Source: Silene latifolia
Lineage: Eukaryota; Streptophyta; Magnoliopsida; Caryophyllales; Caryophyllaceae
DNA length: 64,000 bases
Direction of reading: 5' to 3'
Assembly: GCF_048544455.1 (NCBI RefSeq)
Contig: NC_133538.1
Coordinates: 437,036,311-437,100,310 of the forward strand
Of this stretch, positions 38,110-48,931 are shown in pieces. How positions within the stretch are numbered: position 1 is the first letter of the stretch; the number at the start of each line of letters is the position of its first letter. The translations under genes were made by a program, and so were the position numbers. The notes under the pieces were generated by a model. The model was not told the DNA's origin. It saw only the letters and a list, made by a program, of their open reading frames with translations, and ran no database searches.

Positions 38110-38516
38110 CTGTGATGCTCGGACTCGGATACGAAGATCTGACACGGACATGGATCCGAGGGTCCGATCCTTGAAATCTCAAAAACAAGGACTCGGATAC
38201 GAGGATCCTAATTTGAATTTGGACTCGGTTAATGTTTTATTTTTATGAAAATAAATTGATTATTAGTTAAAAAAGTCAAAGAAAAGAAAGGAAAAGTAGC
38301 GTTTTCATGTTTAACATGAACGAAGACTTTTTTAGAGCATTAAATTCATGTCAAGATCATTCTTGATATAGGGCTGCTGTACAAAACAGAGGTTAAAAAC
38401 AAACACTCTCACACTGATTTCTCATAGAAGGATCCGTCAAGGATCCATGTCCGGATCCGTGTCTGGATCCTGTGCATCGGATCCTCAGGGTCAAGTGAAG
38501 AGTCCGAGCATCATAG
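38110..38516. mobile_element. hAT-type MITE (407 bp)
   Basis: The left end CTGTGATGCTCGGACTC and the complement of the right end CTATGATGCTCGGACTC match at 16 of 17 bases. Flanks CTCTCATT (38102-38109) and CTCTCACT (38517-38524) match at 7 of 8, as expected for an older hAT insertion. GGATCCG-rich arms. Confidence 0.75.
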
Positions 38517-39093
38517 CTCTCACTTACCAGCGGTACTCATCTCCGGCCAGATTATGTAACGGCACCGGTGAAACATGAGTTTTTAACGTCGTCGATGATT
38601 TCAACTCTCTCGATTACCTCTGTTTTGTTATCATTAAAGGCGAATTCGTTACCGTCCGTTAATTATCCGGTAATTCCCTTATTTCTTCTTAATTCCTTTT
38701 AGGTGATGCGTAGTTTTTTTTTAAGATGTGATTTAATTTGGGGATTAATTTTAGTCTAATATTTTTCCTCCTGATTTTGAAACCCTAGCATGATGATCTT
38801 TCAAACTCTAGGACACGATGGCAACATTATTTAGTGTTGTTTTCTATAGTTTAGATTTTGGTACTATAAGGTTTTGTATGATTGTGATTTAAGGTGAAAT
38901 TTAAAGACCCTTAGTTTTAACTGTTATGAAATTATTGGCCGGAAAAGTTAGGGGATCTTTGATTGATTTTTAATCCTCAAATTATAGTCTGTTTGAACCC
39001 AGATTAATGATGGTAGTGATCGAAGAGCAGTGAGTTTTGAGTGGGAGTGTGGTGAGTTTGATAGTGAGAAGCAGACCCGTGCAGTAAACATTA

Positions 39094-39191
39094 TACTTCC
39101 TCCGTCTCAATCATTTGTTTGTCTTTCATTAAAATACCCCTCATAAAGAATAAAAAAGGCAAATAAATGATTGGGGCACAGGCAGTATAAC
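39094..39191. mobile_element. Stowaway-like MITE relic
   Basis: The left end ACTTCCTCCGTCTCAATCAT after TAT, and the inner arm CAAATAAATGATTG on the right, pair imperfectly. The right end reads CAGGCAGTATA instead of a clean CGGAGGGAGTA. About 95 bases. Confidence 0.55.
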
Positions 39192-40862
39192 ATTATTCTA
39201 ATTAATTTTTTTGTTATCTTAGTCATTCTTTGCTCCCTTCATATTCCTCTTCTATACTCCACTTCTCATTCATAGATAATGATATTTTCACAATCCTATA
39301 ATAGTCATTTTCTTACATTTTGTTTCACCTTACAGAAATAGCTATCTAATAGACGAGCAAGTATTTTCGAAAAGTTAGCTGGCCGTGAATAACGTTCTCC
39401 GATGGATGAAACAGAAGTAAGTTAGTTACTCTGTATATGTTACTTTATTTATTGTTTGTATAGTTGTTGCTACTCTCAATTATGTGACTCCTTAACAAAC
39501 ATGGAAAACCTTGATCAATGTATTATAGTCTCTAGGCAGTTTTAGTGTATCTCACATTGATAGTCTCAATACTTATTTACATGTCTTTTCATCTCTCACA
39601 TTAGCTTGCTAAACCATTATTGTGTACCTGATTAGTTATATCTTTTCTTCCACTTTTCATATTTGTGCATTTTATTTGGAGTCATCGCTATCCTGCTCAG
39701 TCAAAATTTTAACATTTGCAGTACTTATTTTTTTCCTCCCATAATAGTAATAAATAATACGAAGTAATCATTTTTCAAGGTTATTTTTGCCCTTCCCTCT
39801 TCTTTGTCTTAAATAGTTGTTTTAATTATTGATTGAAGACGTCAGCTAAGGAGTTTGTTTTTTCATAGACTATGAATTTTTCACCAACTTGCGTCAAACA
39901 TGTCATAAAATTGGTCAAAAAGTCAGACACACAAGGGAGTCATTATGTCGGATGAAATATGATGATCAACAGGTATGAAATGTTTTAATTGCTTGCTTGA
40001 AAACAAGGTTGTTAAGTACTCTGTATCAACCATAGAGTATCAAGTTGGGATGGTCGCCCTATGTTTATTGTACAACTACTAACATAAGAAATATGGAACT
40101 ACACAAGTGCACCGACAACAGGTAGACTCCCCAAACGGTTCCATTAGTTTTTAAATTGCCATCATAGAGTCAGTAGTCTGCCTCACCCTCCCTGTACTCA
40201 ATTATGTCGTCATACTGGAGGCTAGAGGCGATACCATTAGCCTATCTATTTCTTTCCATTCCATCCCAATTATTTGAGAAATAGTATTGTTCTCTGTCAT
40301 ATCAATTTTAATTTCGATTTTAGTACAAAAAATACTATTAACCTGTTTTTTCTTTGCACTCTTCCTATTGTCATAAGCTAAAAAACTGAAATAAAATTTC
40401 TATGTTTAAGACTATGTCAGCTAAGTAAGTGATGATCAAACTACGCACATCCTTAAAAAGGGAGTAATAAGATAGTCAGTTAAGGATGAACCCACATTAG
40501 TTTGGTTCGCATACGATTACCTTTTTTCCTACAACGTCTTTCTCCATTGCCAGTAGTGTAGAAACGGAATTGTGAAATAAGTTGACGTTTGATTTTATCA
40601 TTCAATTTCTGTCTGGTAGGAGATGAGCCTAATGAACTGGGGTTTTCGGAACCTTCTGATTTCTCCTTCTTTGAAATCCTTCATCTAAAGTTCAGTCTTT
40701 CAGGTTAAACTAATATTTGAACAAACGTGTGATTACTCGGGTGGCTCATTAAGTTCTATTTTTCGTATGACAGGTATTTGTGAACAAAGTCATACTTGGA
40801 AGAGCATCTTTCAGTTAGGAGCTAGGGGTACAAAGGTACAACTTTTTTATCCCGGTAAATTA

Positions 40863-40957
40863 ACTCCCTCTCACTCAAGAGATTGTTTACACTTAAATTC
40901 TTTCTTTTGTAAGGAGTATTTTACTCAAATGTAAACAATCTATTGATCAAGAGAAGT
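40863..40957. mobile_element. Stowaway-like hairpin
   Basis: CTCTCACTCAAGAGATTGTTTACA on the left pairs with TGTAAACAATC...GATCAAGAGA on the right. CTCCCTC start resembles Stowaway. Short and diverged. Confidence 0.45.
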
Positions 40958-41499
40958 AAGTGATCCCTTCAAAAAAAAAAAAAAAAAAAAAAGAGAAGTG
41001 ATTGTGGTTTTCGCCAAACTATGTCAACTATGCTTCTTACATGATATGTTATCACTCATTTGTTATAATACCTCTCAAATATAACCTTTTTGCCATAGGA
41101 GAATAGGAGAATTAAGGCTGATAAAAGCTACAAAGCCACGGCGAGGAAATGAATTAAATAAAATTATATTGAATATATAGGGAAGAATCGTGCTATCACT
41201 CTCCTATTTCATTGATCGAGTATTTTGATTCGGGTAAAAGCCACTTCTTATTTTAAGGAAAAAAAATATGCTAAAAGTCGGTTATTTATCCTTCATAACA
41301 AATATTCTGACTTGGTTTTTTAGCTGAAAATGTATACCTTTTCAAATTATTTATCCTTTTCTTTGATATCTTTGTTATATATAATAGCTAAACTTGATTT
41401 TATGTGTATACCTGTACAAGTTCTTACATGTGGAGTCCGGAACAATAATTTATATTTTTTTTTATGCTTCGAGTGATGACTCTCACAATTAGATATTGG

Positions 41500-41940
41500 G
41501 TTGTTGACAACTTTACATAATAGATCTTAGTGATACTTCTACCTGCTGTATTTGTGAAAGTAGTGAGGAATAGAATGAGCATCTGTTTTTCAACTGTGAA
41601 TATAACAGAAAAATTCTGGAAATATTCCAGCAGCAGAGGCTGCTGTAGTTGAAGGTACCTTGAACTGATACTTTCAGATGGATGAAGAATTTGAGAACTT
41701 CCTAAGTTTATCGGATGAGCTATGTTTGCATTGATTAGTTCAACAGTGTACCATATTTGGTGTCAAAATAATCAAGGGAGGAGTTCTCAGATTATCTTCT
41801 TCAGACCAGAGTATATTGCAAGCAAGATCATTCAAGAAGTTGGAGTCAGAATTGCAGCCAAGATCCATAAGCCATTGCAGGGGAGGGATAAAAGATGGTT
41901 CAGGAGACTGAAGAATGCGTACTGTTTTTGTATAGGATTT
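41500..41940 (+). pseudogene. 3' tail of a LINE ORF2 (zf-RVT region)
   Basis: At 41532-41650 a plus-strand frame reads CCICESSEE, stop, NEHLFFNCEYNRKILEIF. This is the zinc-binding Cys-Cys...HLFF.C pattern found at the end of plant LINE ORF2. In another frame ALISSTVYHIWCQNNQGR (from 41722) and RDKRWFRRLKNAY follow, the usual C-terminal end. It ends at a T-rich run (41939-41960). Stops and a frame change make it inactive. It is a separate, opposite-strand relic from the LINE at 11914-14392. Confidence 0.6.
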
Positions 41941-42049
41941 TTTTTTTTTTTTTTTTTTTTGTTTTTGTTTTGGCCTGATCAATTCATGCTTATTTTTAGG
42001 CTAAGTGAGGAAGACTACGTTAGTATGATAAGATGAATTCTGTATTGGT

Positions 42050-42600
42050 TGAGCATTAATAATAGGACTTTCATTGGTCACATATTGATGTGTTTTTCTT
42101 ATCTCTTCTCTTTCTCTCTGTCCTTCATGTTTTCTTCATTTTCTTCATGCAATCTTCTCCATTCCTAAATTCTGGAAAATTTACATCCCCTTCTAGCTTC
42201 ATTTTTTTTATAGTGAATAAAAGTTACGACGAAGAAATAGAACGGATTAAGGAGACGCAGTAACTAAATTAGCAGGGTAAATGAAAAGTGGTGAGGGAAG
42301 AGTATGCGAGCAAGAATATAGTAAAAAGAAGTGGAGTAAGAAAAAAGAGAAGAAGAAGAAGATGATGGAATACAACAATGGGGGATGGATTGTCGTTAAT
42401 TTGGTCCGAATGAGGTAGGGATCACTAATAAAAAAAAAAAGGTATTTTGGGATGAACAAATCTAAGTTTCGGTGTTTTTTATCGGAATCTGGAAAAAATG
42501 TAGTTGAAAGTGATTCAAGGCGTTAGTGGTTAGAAAAAGGTGTTTAATAGTTAGTTATTAGGTTTAGGTATTTTTTTTATGTTAGGTAGTAACGGTCCGG
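42050..42600. other. Unassigned segment
   Basis: No gene or repeat recognised in this roughly 550-base stretch; the open frames are low-complexity. Confidence 0.3.
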
Positions 42601-43000
42601 ATCCGGTGAGGCCTTTAATTATGACGAGGCGGCCGGCCTCACCAAATACCTCCATTAAACTTGGGGCGGATTGAGTGATTGTAGATTTCCAAAGTTGGGG
42701 CGGACTTATTCAATTTGGGCTGAAATTTTGAGGTCATTCCTAACTTTTCACTTTACCCAAATATTTTCTCTATCTAAGCTAAACATACAAAGTTAACAAA
42801 TTATTCTCTCTCTCTTACTCTGTCTACAACTCGCGTAAAACACCATCAAATTGAAGACGATTGCAGCGATTTCCAAAATCGAATCAGCAAGATCAAATTT
42901 GTTCGTAGATTTCATCAAAATAACATACAAGGATGTGATTTGATCAATTTCAGAAGACTTTATTCGATTAATTTGCAGGTAATTTCATAATTTTGATGAA

Positions 43001-43516
43001 ATTTGAATATATATTCATATAATTTTGTTAATTCACTCATAATTTTGATGAAATTTGATTAATTAAGTTGCCATCGATCGTCTTTCATAGTTTGTCTTGC
43101 CTCCAAGTAAAACCCATGGCTAATGCCAAATTCGTATTATCATCATCGAAGAATGAAGGATGTTTGTGGACATATTCTCAGCTGCCAAACTGGAAGAACT
43201 AATCGTTCAGGATTGTCCTAACTCTGTGGAACAAATAGTTGAGGATGATGGCTCCACAGCTATGTTAGAATTTTGTGGTCAGTTGAGGCGTCTGAAACTC
43301 GAATCGACATGGTACATGAAGGTCGTATGTTTACATCCATTCAAAAGTCTTCTCTTCCTTTCTATATCAGACACAACATGGGAATATCTGTTCTCAGCCA
43401 ATGGGGGTTTGGAACAATTGCAGTCCCTCGAAGAGCTTGATATTAGTGATTGTTTTCTGTTTTAGTTTGCAACAATTTGAATATATATTCATATAATTTT
43501 GTTAATTCACTCATAA
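43001..43516. repeat. Perfect 42-bp direct repeats flanking the LRR fragment
   Basis: 43001-43042 and 43475-43516 are identical (both begin ATTTGAATATATATTCATAT and end TTCACTCATAA). They bracket 432 bases that hold the LRR fragment. Confidence 0.95.
43160..43465 (+). pseudogene. LRR fragment of a CC-NBS-LRR-type resistance protein
   Basis: Open for 101 codons. AKLEELIVQDCPNSVEQIVE, then LRRLKLEST and LQSLEELDISDC, have the spacing of the irregular LRRs of RPS2/CNL-type plant immune receptors, where LEEL...DC...EEI and LRRLKLES recur. In a whole receptor this would be part of the C-terminal sensor domain. Here there is no NB-ARC domain, no upstream exon and no signal, only about three repeats. 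The fragment lies between 42-bp direct repeats, so it looks inserted or captured. Family recognition is by pattern; the fragment is too short to name a parent gene. Confidence 0.65.
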
Positions 43517-43799
43517 AGTGATTTGATATAATGTTCGAATTTTGTTAATTCACTCATATTGTGCGATAATTTTAGAAGATTTTGGTTCGAATTTGATCAA
43601 ATTAAGCGATTTTGTAAATAAAACGTTCGAATTTGATCAAGATTGCGCGATTTTCCTTTGCCTAACGATTTCATACTACTTTTTTGACGATTTTGCAGCT
43701 AGCTATGGAGATAGTAGATAATGAAACATGTATTGAAACAAGTATTTCTTTTTTTGAAGCTCTAATTATTGTTTTCTGTTTTAGTTTTAATTTATGAAA

Positions 43800-45715
43800 T
43801 TTTGCGGATTATTTGTTTCGATGTTGTGAATCTTGAAGGCATTTTTGTGAATCATGTAATTAGAGCTTATTCTGTGAATGTCAGACCCTATTCTGTTAAT
43901 CTTACAGCTTGATTTGTGAACTTAGAAGCTAATATTCTGAAATTTGGTTATAAGTGATAAGAGATAACTTGTTTTGCTCATCTCCTGATTTTGTGAATCA
44001 CAGTCCTTGTGTTGTGAATCCTAGAGCTTGTTTTGTGAACCTGTAAGATAATTTTCTAAAAGTTGGTCATTATAGGTGTTAGGAATCGATCACCTATTTT
44101 GTTCTTTGCCTTATTTTGTGAATCTCAGTCTTTGTGTTGTGAATCCTAAAGCTTGTTTTGTGAACCTGTAAGATCATTTTCTAAAACTTGGTCATCATAA
44201 GTGTTAGCAATCACCTATTTTGCTCTTTTTTCTTTATTTGTGATTCTCAGACCTTGTTTTGTGAATCTTAAGGCTTAATTTGTGTAACTCAAAGATAATA
44301 TTCTGAGACTTGATTTGTGAATCACCTATTTTGCTCTCTTCCTTCATTTGTGAATCTCAGACCTAATTGTGTGAATATAAGAGTTGGTTGATTGACTCTT
44401 GAAGATGATATTGTGATGATGCTGATAATTTCACTACGAAAGCCTTGGTAATACTCTGTATGTGCTAGCGAATGTGGGCATTCTATATTTGATTTTTTAC
44501 AGCTTAGTTTTTATTTCAGGAACATTATAGTATAATTTTTTGCTGTTACTTTTTTGCCCTTTTTCTTATTTGGTGAATCTCATACCTTATTTTGTGAATC
44601 TCAGACCTTGTTCAGTGAATCTTAGAGCTTGTTTTGTGAAACTTGGTCATCAATAGAAACTATAACTTTTTGAAAAAAAAAAGTATCTAATTTAAGGTTT
44701 TAACTCTTAACAGGGAGATACATCAGGAGAAGACGAAGAAGAAGAGTATAGAGAATGATGTAGATGTGAGCATGATGAAGATGGAAGAAGAACAAGTTTT
44801 ATCTATGTTTAGTTTGATTTAAGGTTTTAAACTTAAGCATTTGGTTAAATGTTGGTTTTATTTTGGCTTTGAACTTCACCATTTGGACCTCAATGCGTGT
44901 GAAATCTCATTTACTTACGACGTTTATTTGTTTTCAATGTTGTGAATATAGAATGAAATCGAGATGCATTTAGTTGAACTTAAATTTGTCCAATTGTTTA
45001 GTTACGAAGTTTGTGAATCCTAAACCTTCATTTGTGAATCATACAGCTTAATTTGTGAAAGTGGATGGTGATTTCGTGAAAGTTGGATTTAAAATGTTGA
45101 ATCATTTAGTTCAATGTTTTTAATTCTTAATTCATTCGTGAATCCTACCCCTTAATTTGTGAACCTTGGACCTGATTTAGTGAAACTTGGACTTAAAATA
45201 TGTGGAGTCGTTTAATTCCAAGTTTTTGAAACTAGAAGGTGATTTTGTGAAACTTGGAGCTAAATGTGTGAAATCGTTCTTATGAATTTTTTTTTTCTTA
45301 TTTTGTGAATCATAGACCTTGTTTTGTGAAACTAGAAGGTGATTTTGTGAAACTGGAGTTAAATGTGTGAAATCGTTCTTATGAAATTTCTTTTTCTTAT
45401 TTTGTTAATCATATACCTTATTTTGTGAAACTTGAAGGTGATTTTGTGAAACTTGGACCTCTAAAAATCGTTTACTTATTTATTTCTTATTTTGTGAATC
45501 ATACACCTTAATTTGTGAGACTAGAAGATTATTTTGTGAAACAAGAATCGTTTACTTATGAAATTTATTTTTCTTATTTTGTGAATCCTACACTTTAATT
45601 TGTGAAACTAAAAGGTGATTTTGTGAAACTTGGAGCTAAATGTGTGAAATCGTTCATATGAAATTTCTTTTTCTAATTTGTGAATCTTACACCTAATTTG
45701 TGAAACACAACCAAT
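43800..45715 (+). repeat. TTTGTGAA-rich degenerate repeat block
   Basis: The core TTTTGTGAAT(C) or TTTTGTGAAACT recurs dozens of times at irregular 20-50 base spacing, often as 'ATCTCAGACCTTGTTTTGTG' or 'CTAGAAGGTGATTTTGTG' variants. It is not a clean tandem array. The reverse complement appears at 58530-58760. Confidence 0.75.
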
Positions 45716-46297
45716 ATACGGAGTACTTTGCAGTGCCCATAAAACAATTTTAAATTGACAAACCGTCTTACATATATGATCACCTCAAACAATATACGGA
45801 GTAATTCATAGTACTCATCATTTTTTATTATGCGCCATTGGGTTTATAATACCGATGAGCTCCATCTCGTACAAAACCCCTATAGTATTAGTTTTGGAAA
45901 TAGGCAGATTTGCTCTGAAACCATACTGCCCAATATAAGATAAATCAATTTTCTACCGTAATAGAGGCGGCCATCATTTTAACTGTTAGTGCAAAGCCGC
46001 TAAAGGATGACAGACATATCAATGGCCATAGCCTTTGACAATGGGAGAAGTCTCAAGGGAGTCAAAGCGAAGAACAATGCTCTAATAGTGATATTGTTAC
46101 AACAAATAGGTACAAATTAAAGAATAAAATTCAACCATACAACGGCAATAATAACCCATTCCCGATACTCACTCATCTACACCTAGTGGCCTTAAGCAGC
46201 GAGGAAATTCAATTAATGTAAAGACAAATCCAGCCGCAGATGTGTAGATCAACTGAATCAATTTTGATAACTTCACACGGAACTATGGAAGTTCGGA
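45716..46297. other. Unassigned segment
   Basis: Two ATATACGGAGTA-type motifs but no recognisable gene; it is the left flank of the CACTA insertion. Confidence 0.35.
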
Positions 46298-47050
46298 CAC
46301 TACTACAAATCCAGGCAACTACAACGCCCCTTTAACAACGCTTATCCACGAAAATCACCATAAGACGTTGTAGAACGGATAGCGCGAATTTTACTAAAAT
46401 TAATTACAACGGTTATGGTTCCATAACCGTTGTTATAGGTTTTAACAAAGGGTCAAACATGCACAACCGTTGTTAATAATTTGGCGCAAAATTGGCGCAA
46501 AGTTAGTGAAAAGTAATTACAACGGTTATTTATAAACCCGTTGTTAATACTTTTTAACAACGGTTTACTATGGCCCCATTGTTAATATATTCTGTAATGA
46601 CAACGGTTTTTTTTTAACAACCGTTGTCAATACTTTCCATACTATAAACCACACAAACACAGATCAGCTACAACCACAAAACACAAACCTAACACAAACA
46701 TAAACATACACAAACACAAACACAAACACACGCACACTTTCTCATCGTCTCTTTCTCTCTTTCTCATCGTCGCTTTATCATCTCGCCATCACTGTTGGTT
46801 TCATCACCTCTTACTTTCTCTAATTATCAGGTAAATATACATGATTTAATTTAGGTTTTGTCATCTCGGTCATTATTTTCTTTCTATAATTATTTCATTT
46901 GCATGTGTTTTTATCGATCATTATGTTCTTTCCCTAAGTATTATTCGCTTAATTAGTTTTGTCACTGTTGTTTTTCTGCGTTTATTAGCTTGTAAAACAA
47001 ATTAAATAAAATAAAACAAAAAAGAAGCAAGAGAGGAATGCATGATAAAC

Positions 47051-47052
<2 letters not shown>

Positions 47053-47126
<74 letters not shown>
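47053..47126. repeat. (TA)37 microsatellite inside the CACTA element
   Basis: Uninterrupted TA dinucleotides over 74 bases. Confidence 0.98.
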
Positions 47127-47130
<4 letters not shown>

Positions 47131-47148
47131 CATAAATTAAAAAACGAA

Positions 47149-47436
47149 TTACATTGATAAAAATGCAATTCTTAGATATGCATAGAGAGTCTCATTCTCT
47201 TCTATGATATCCATCCTCTTCTCCTTAGCTATTTGGAGGTTTCGTTCAGCAGTTGCTATATCATCATATAGCTGCAACAACTGCTGCTCTGTCAAGCCAT
47301 TTTTTTTGGCGTTCTTGAGTGCGGATCGAGTTTCATCTAAGTAGCTCCTGAACCTCTCCTCGATGTCCAGCAACCGGCGGATGAAACTCCTGTTGTGCTC
47401 GGTCATAGTAACAGTCTTACGGATGGTATCATTCAT
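47149..47436 (-). CDS. 95-codon coiled-coil-like protein carried by the CACTA element
   Basis: An intact frame from ATG at 47436 to a stop at 47149. It is highly charged (for example IEERFRSYLDETRSALKNA, then LQIAKEKRMDIIEENE) and predicted mostly helical with heptad-like spacing, so coiled coil is likely. No signal peptide, membrane segment or known catalytic motif is visible. A TATA-like TATATA (47509-47514) lies about 73 bases upstream, preceding a CAAACTCCAAAC-rich leader. Unlike nearly all other frames here it has no stop or frameshift. I do not recognise the family. It could be a captured host exon, an element-encoded accessory protein or chance. Confidence 0.5.
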   Translation of the reverse strand: MNDTIRKTVTMTEHNRSFIRRLLDIEERFRSYLDETRSALKNAKKNGLTEQQLLQLYDDIATAERNLQIAKEKRMDIIEENETLYAYLRIAFLSM

Positions 47437-47508
47437 TGTTGATGAAGTTTGGAGTTTGTTTGAAAGATTTAGGGTTTGGAGTTTGTTTTAGCAGTTAGGG
47501 TTTGGAGA

Positions 47509-47514
47509 TATATA
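47509..47514 (-). promoter_or_regulatory. Candidate TATA box for the CACTA-borne frame
   Basis: On the minus strand CTCACTATATATCTCC sits about 73 bases before the ATG. Position is plausible for a plant promoter with a short leader; no other evidence. Confidence 0.35.
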
Positions 47515-48041
47515 GTGAGATAATGGAATGGTGGTTGAGATAATGCATGTATTTATACTAAGTAATGTGTCTTTTGAGTTGTTTTTTAATTAATATATGT
47601 TTAGGAAGTTGTGCCATCATATCTCTACTTCAAATCTTATAACCCTTCTCATTCCATATATTGTCCATTCATATGCAGGGATTGTCAGTAATAATGCATG
47701 CATCGGAATTATAACGGGCCGTAATTATGCATGCATCTAGTAATATTTAATTTAATTTTTTTTTAAATAAACAACAACGGTTATTTAAAAAAACCCGTTG
47801 TCTTTAGTTATAACAATGGTTTTTTATACTGTAACCGTTGTTATAACTTTCCCACCAAAATTTAGTCACCCTTTCCACAACGGTTTTTTCTACTTTAAAC
47901 CGTTGTTAATAGTTTTCACAACGGGTTTCTTAGAAAAACCAACCGTTGTTAAAACCTACTACAACGGACGCTTTAACAACGTCCGCTTTTTTATATAACA
48001 ACGATTTTTAACCATTGTTATAGCCTGTATCTGTAGTAGTG

Positions 48042-48926
48042 GGGACAACTGAACAAAGGCTGACAACAAGAATATCAAAAACACAAGATTATCAAAAATA
48101 CAAGTGAACAAGGAAAGAACAATTGAAACTTGAAAGAGATTTGAGTTTTACTCCACATTCAAACTTTAGCAAGAAACACTATATTCGACAAACTTCAGAA
48201 CAATACATTTCCATAAACATGTTTCACAAAATACAAGACCTACCCATTTAGATTACCATATCTACCATAGTGGAGACACTAAAGATGAAGTTCAAGGAAA
48301 CCAACAAGAATTAATAAGCAAGTCATTTCGAAAACTGAATACATCGACAACAATAGGACTGTGAATATTAATCTAGATATGGGCACAAGATTTGAAGGTC
48401 AAACTCATACAACTTAAGGAACATTACATATGGTATCCGCAATAGACAAGCTATAGATGTCACTCCTTTTCCCATTATAAAGATGGCACGAGATATAAAA
48501 AATATATCCCCAACTAGCCTGCTCAATCAACGGACTCTCCTATTGAACACCTCAAGATCCATATCAGAAGGATCAGTTGCTTGCACCACATAAAGTATCA
48601 TTGGACACGCCTATCAACTAAATTGGTCTTCTAAAATCACAAATATGGACCAACACCTTTACTGAGTTGTATTCATCCCAACTAAATTGGTCTTCTAAAA
48701 GCTGTGGAGACATGTAAACCACGAATCATTAGGGACATGATCTGAAAAAGGGTTCTCAAGTACACTTCGATGTTCATCTTCTTTTGGCTTCTTTGTACAT
48801 AATTTGTCCTTTGGTTGATCTGAAAATTATGAGTTATAAGAGGTAAAAAGATTCAGAGAACAATAGGACGACTGGTCTATACAATCTGAAAAGCAAACCC
48901 AGCGCATAAGAAAAAAATGGCTAGCA
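48042..48926. other. Unassigned segment between CACTA and LTR element, with a possible small exon
   Basis: On the minus strand an open stretch from 48819 to about 48694 (DQPKDKLCTKKPKEDEHRSV...) follows an AATTTTCAG acceptor-like site and ends in TTTTAG. A second frame is also open, which weakens the case. It may be part of the locus now split by the LTR element, but it does not resemble a kinase exon. Confidence 0.25.
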
Positions 48927-48931
48927 GTCGT

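Larger units (their letters stand above)
38525..41440. other. Unassigned region, possible degraded gene plus small MITEs
   Basis: No product recognised. At about 39870-39972 an exon-like open stretch (YEFFTNLRQTCHKIGQKVR) lies between a TTTTTCATAG acceptor-like site and CAG|GTATGA, and an open stretch at 40620-40700 follows a GGTAG acceptor-like site; their phases do not obviously agree. It could be the relic of a host gene or chance. Confidence 0.25.
42640..45715 (+). mobile_element. Candidate gene-capturing element with TTTGTGAA repeats (class unresolved)
   Basis: The unit comprises a leader-like pyrimidine-rich part (42770-42900), an NLR-type LRR fragment within 42-bp direct repeats, a short ATG-led stretch at 43706 (MEIVDNETCIET) and about 1.9 kb of TTTGTGAATC/TTTGTGAAAC repeats. 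The left border area has GGTGAGGC and a palindromic GGCCGGCC. No terminal repeats or target duplication were confirmed. It could be a Pack-MULE-like element, a Helitron derivative, or an intron-rich gene relic. Confidence 0.35.
46298..48041. mobile_element. Non-autonomous CACTA (En/Spm) element (1744 bp)
   Basis: The left end CACTACTACAAATCCAGGC and the complement of the right end CACTACTACAGATACAGGC match at 17 of 19. Subterminal regions are full of ACAACGGTT/AACCGTTGT units in both orientations (46320-46640 and 47770-48010), the usual transposase-binding arrays. Flanks GGA and GGG give a 3-bp duplication with one mismatch. No transposase. The interior carries a small minus-strand frame, a TA microsatellite and, on the plus strand, a leader-like CT-rich stretch ending CAG|GTAAAT (46830). 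Confidence 0.85.

Noticed and set aside
48694-48819. Possible last exon on the minus strand
   Set aside because: Acceptor-like site and stop are present, but two frames are open and no family is recognised, so it is not called a gene.
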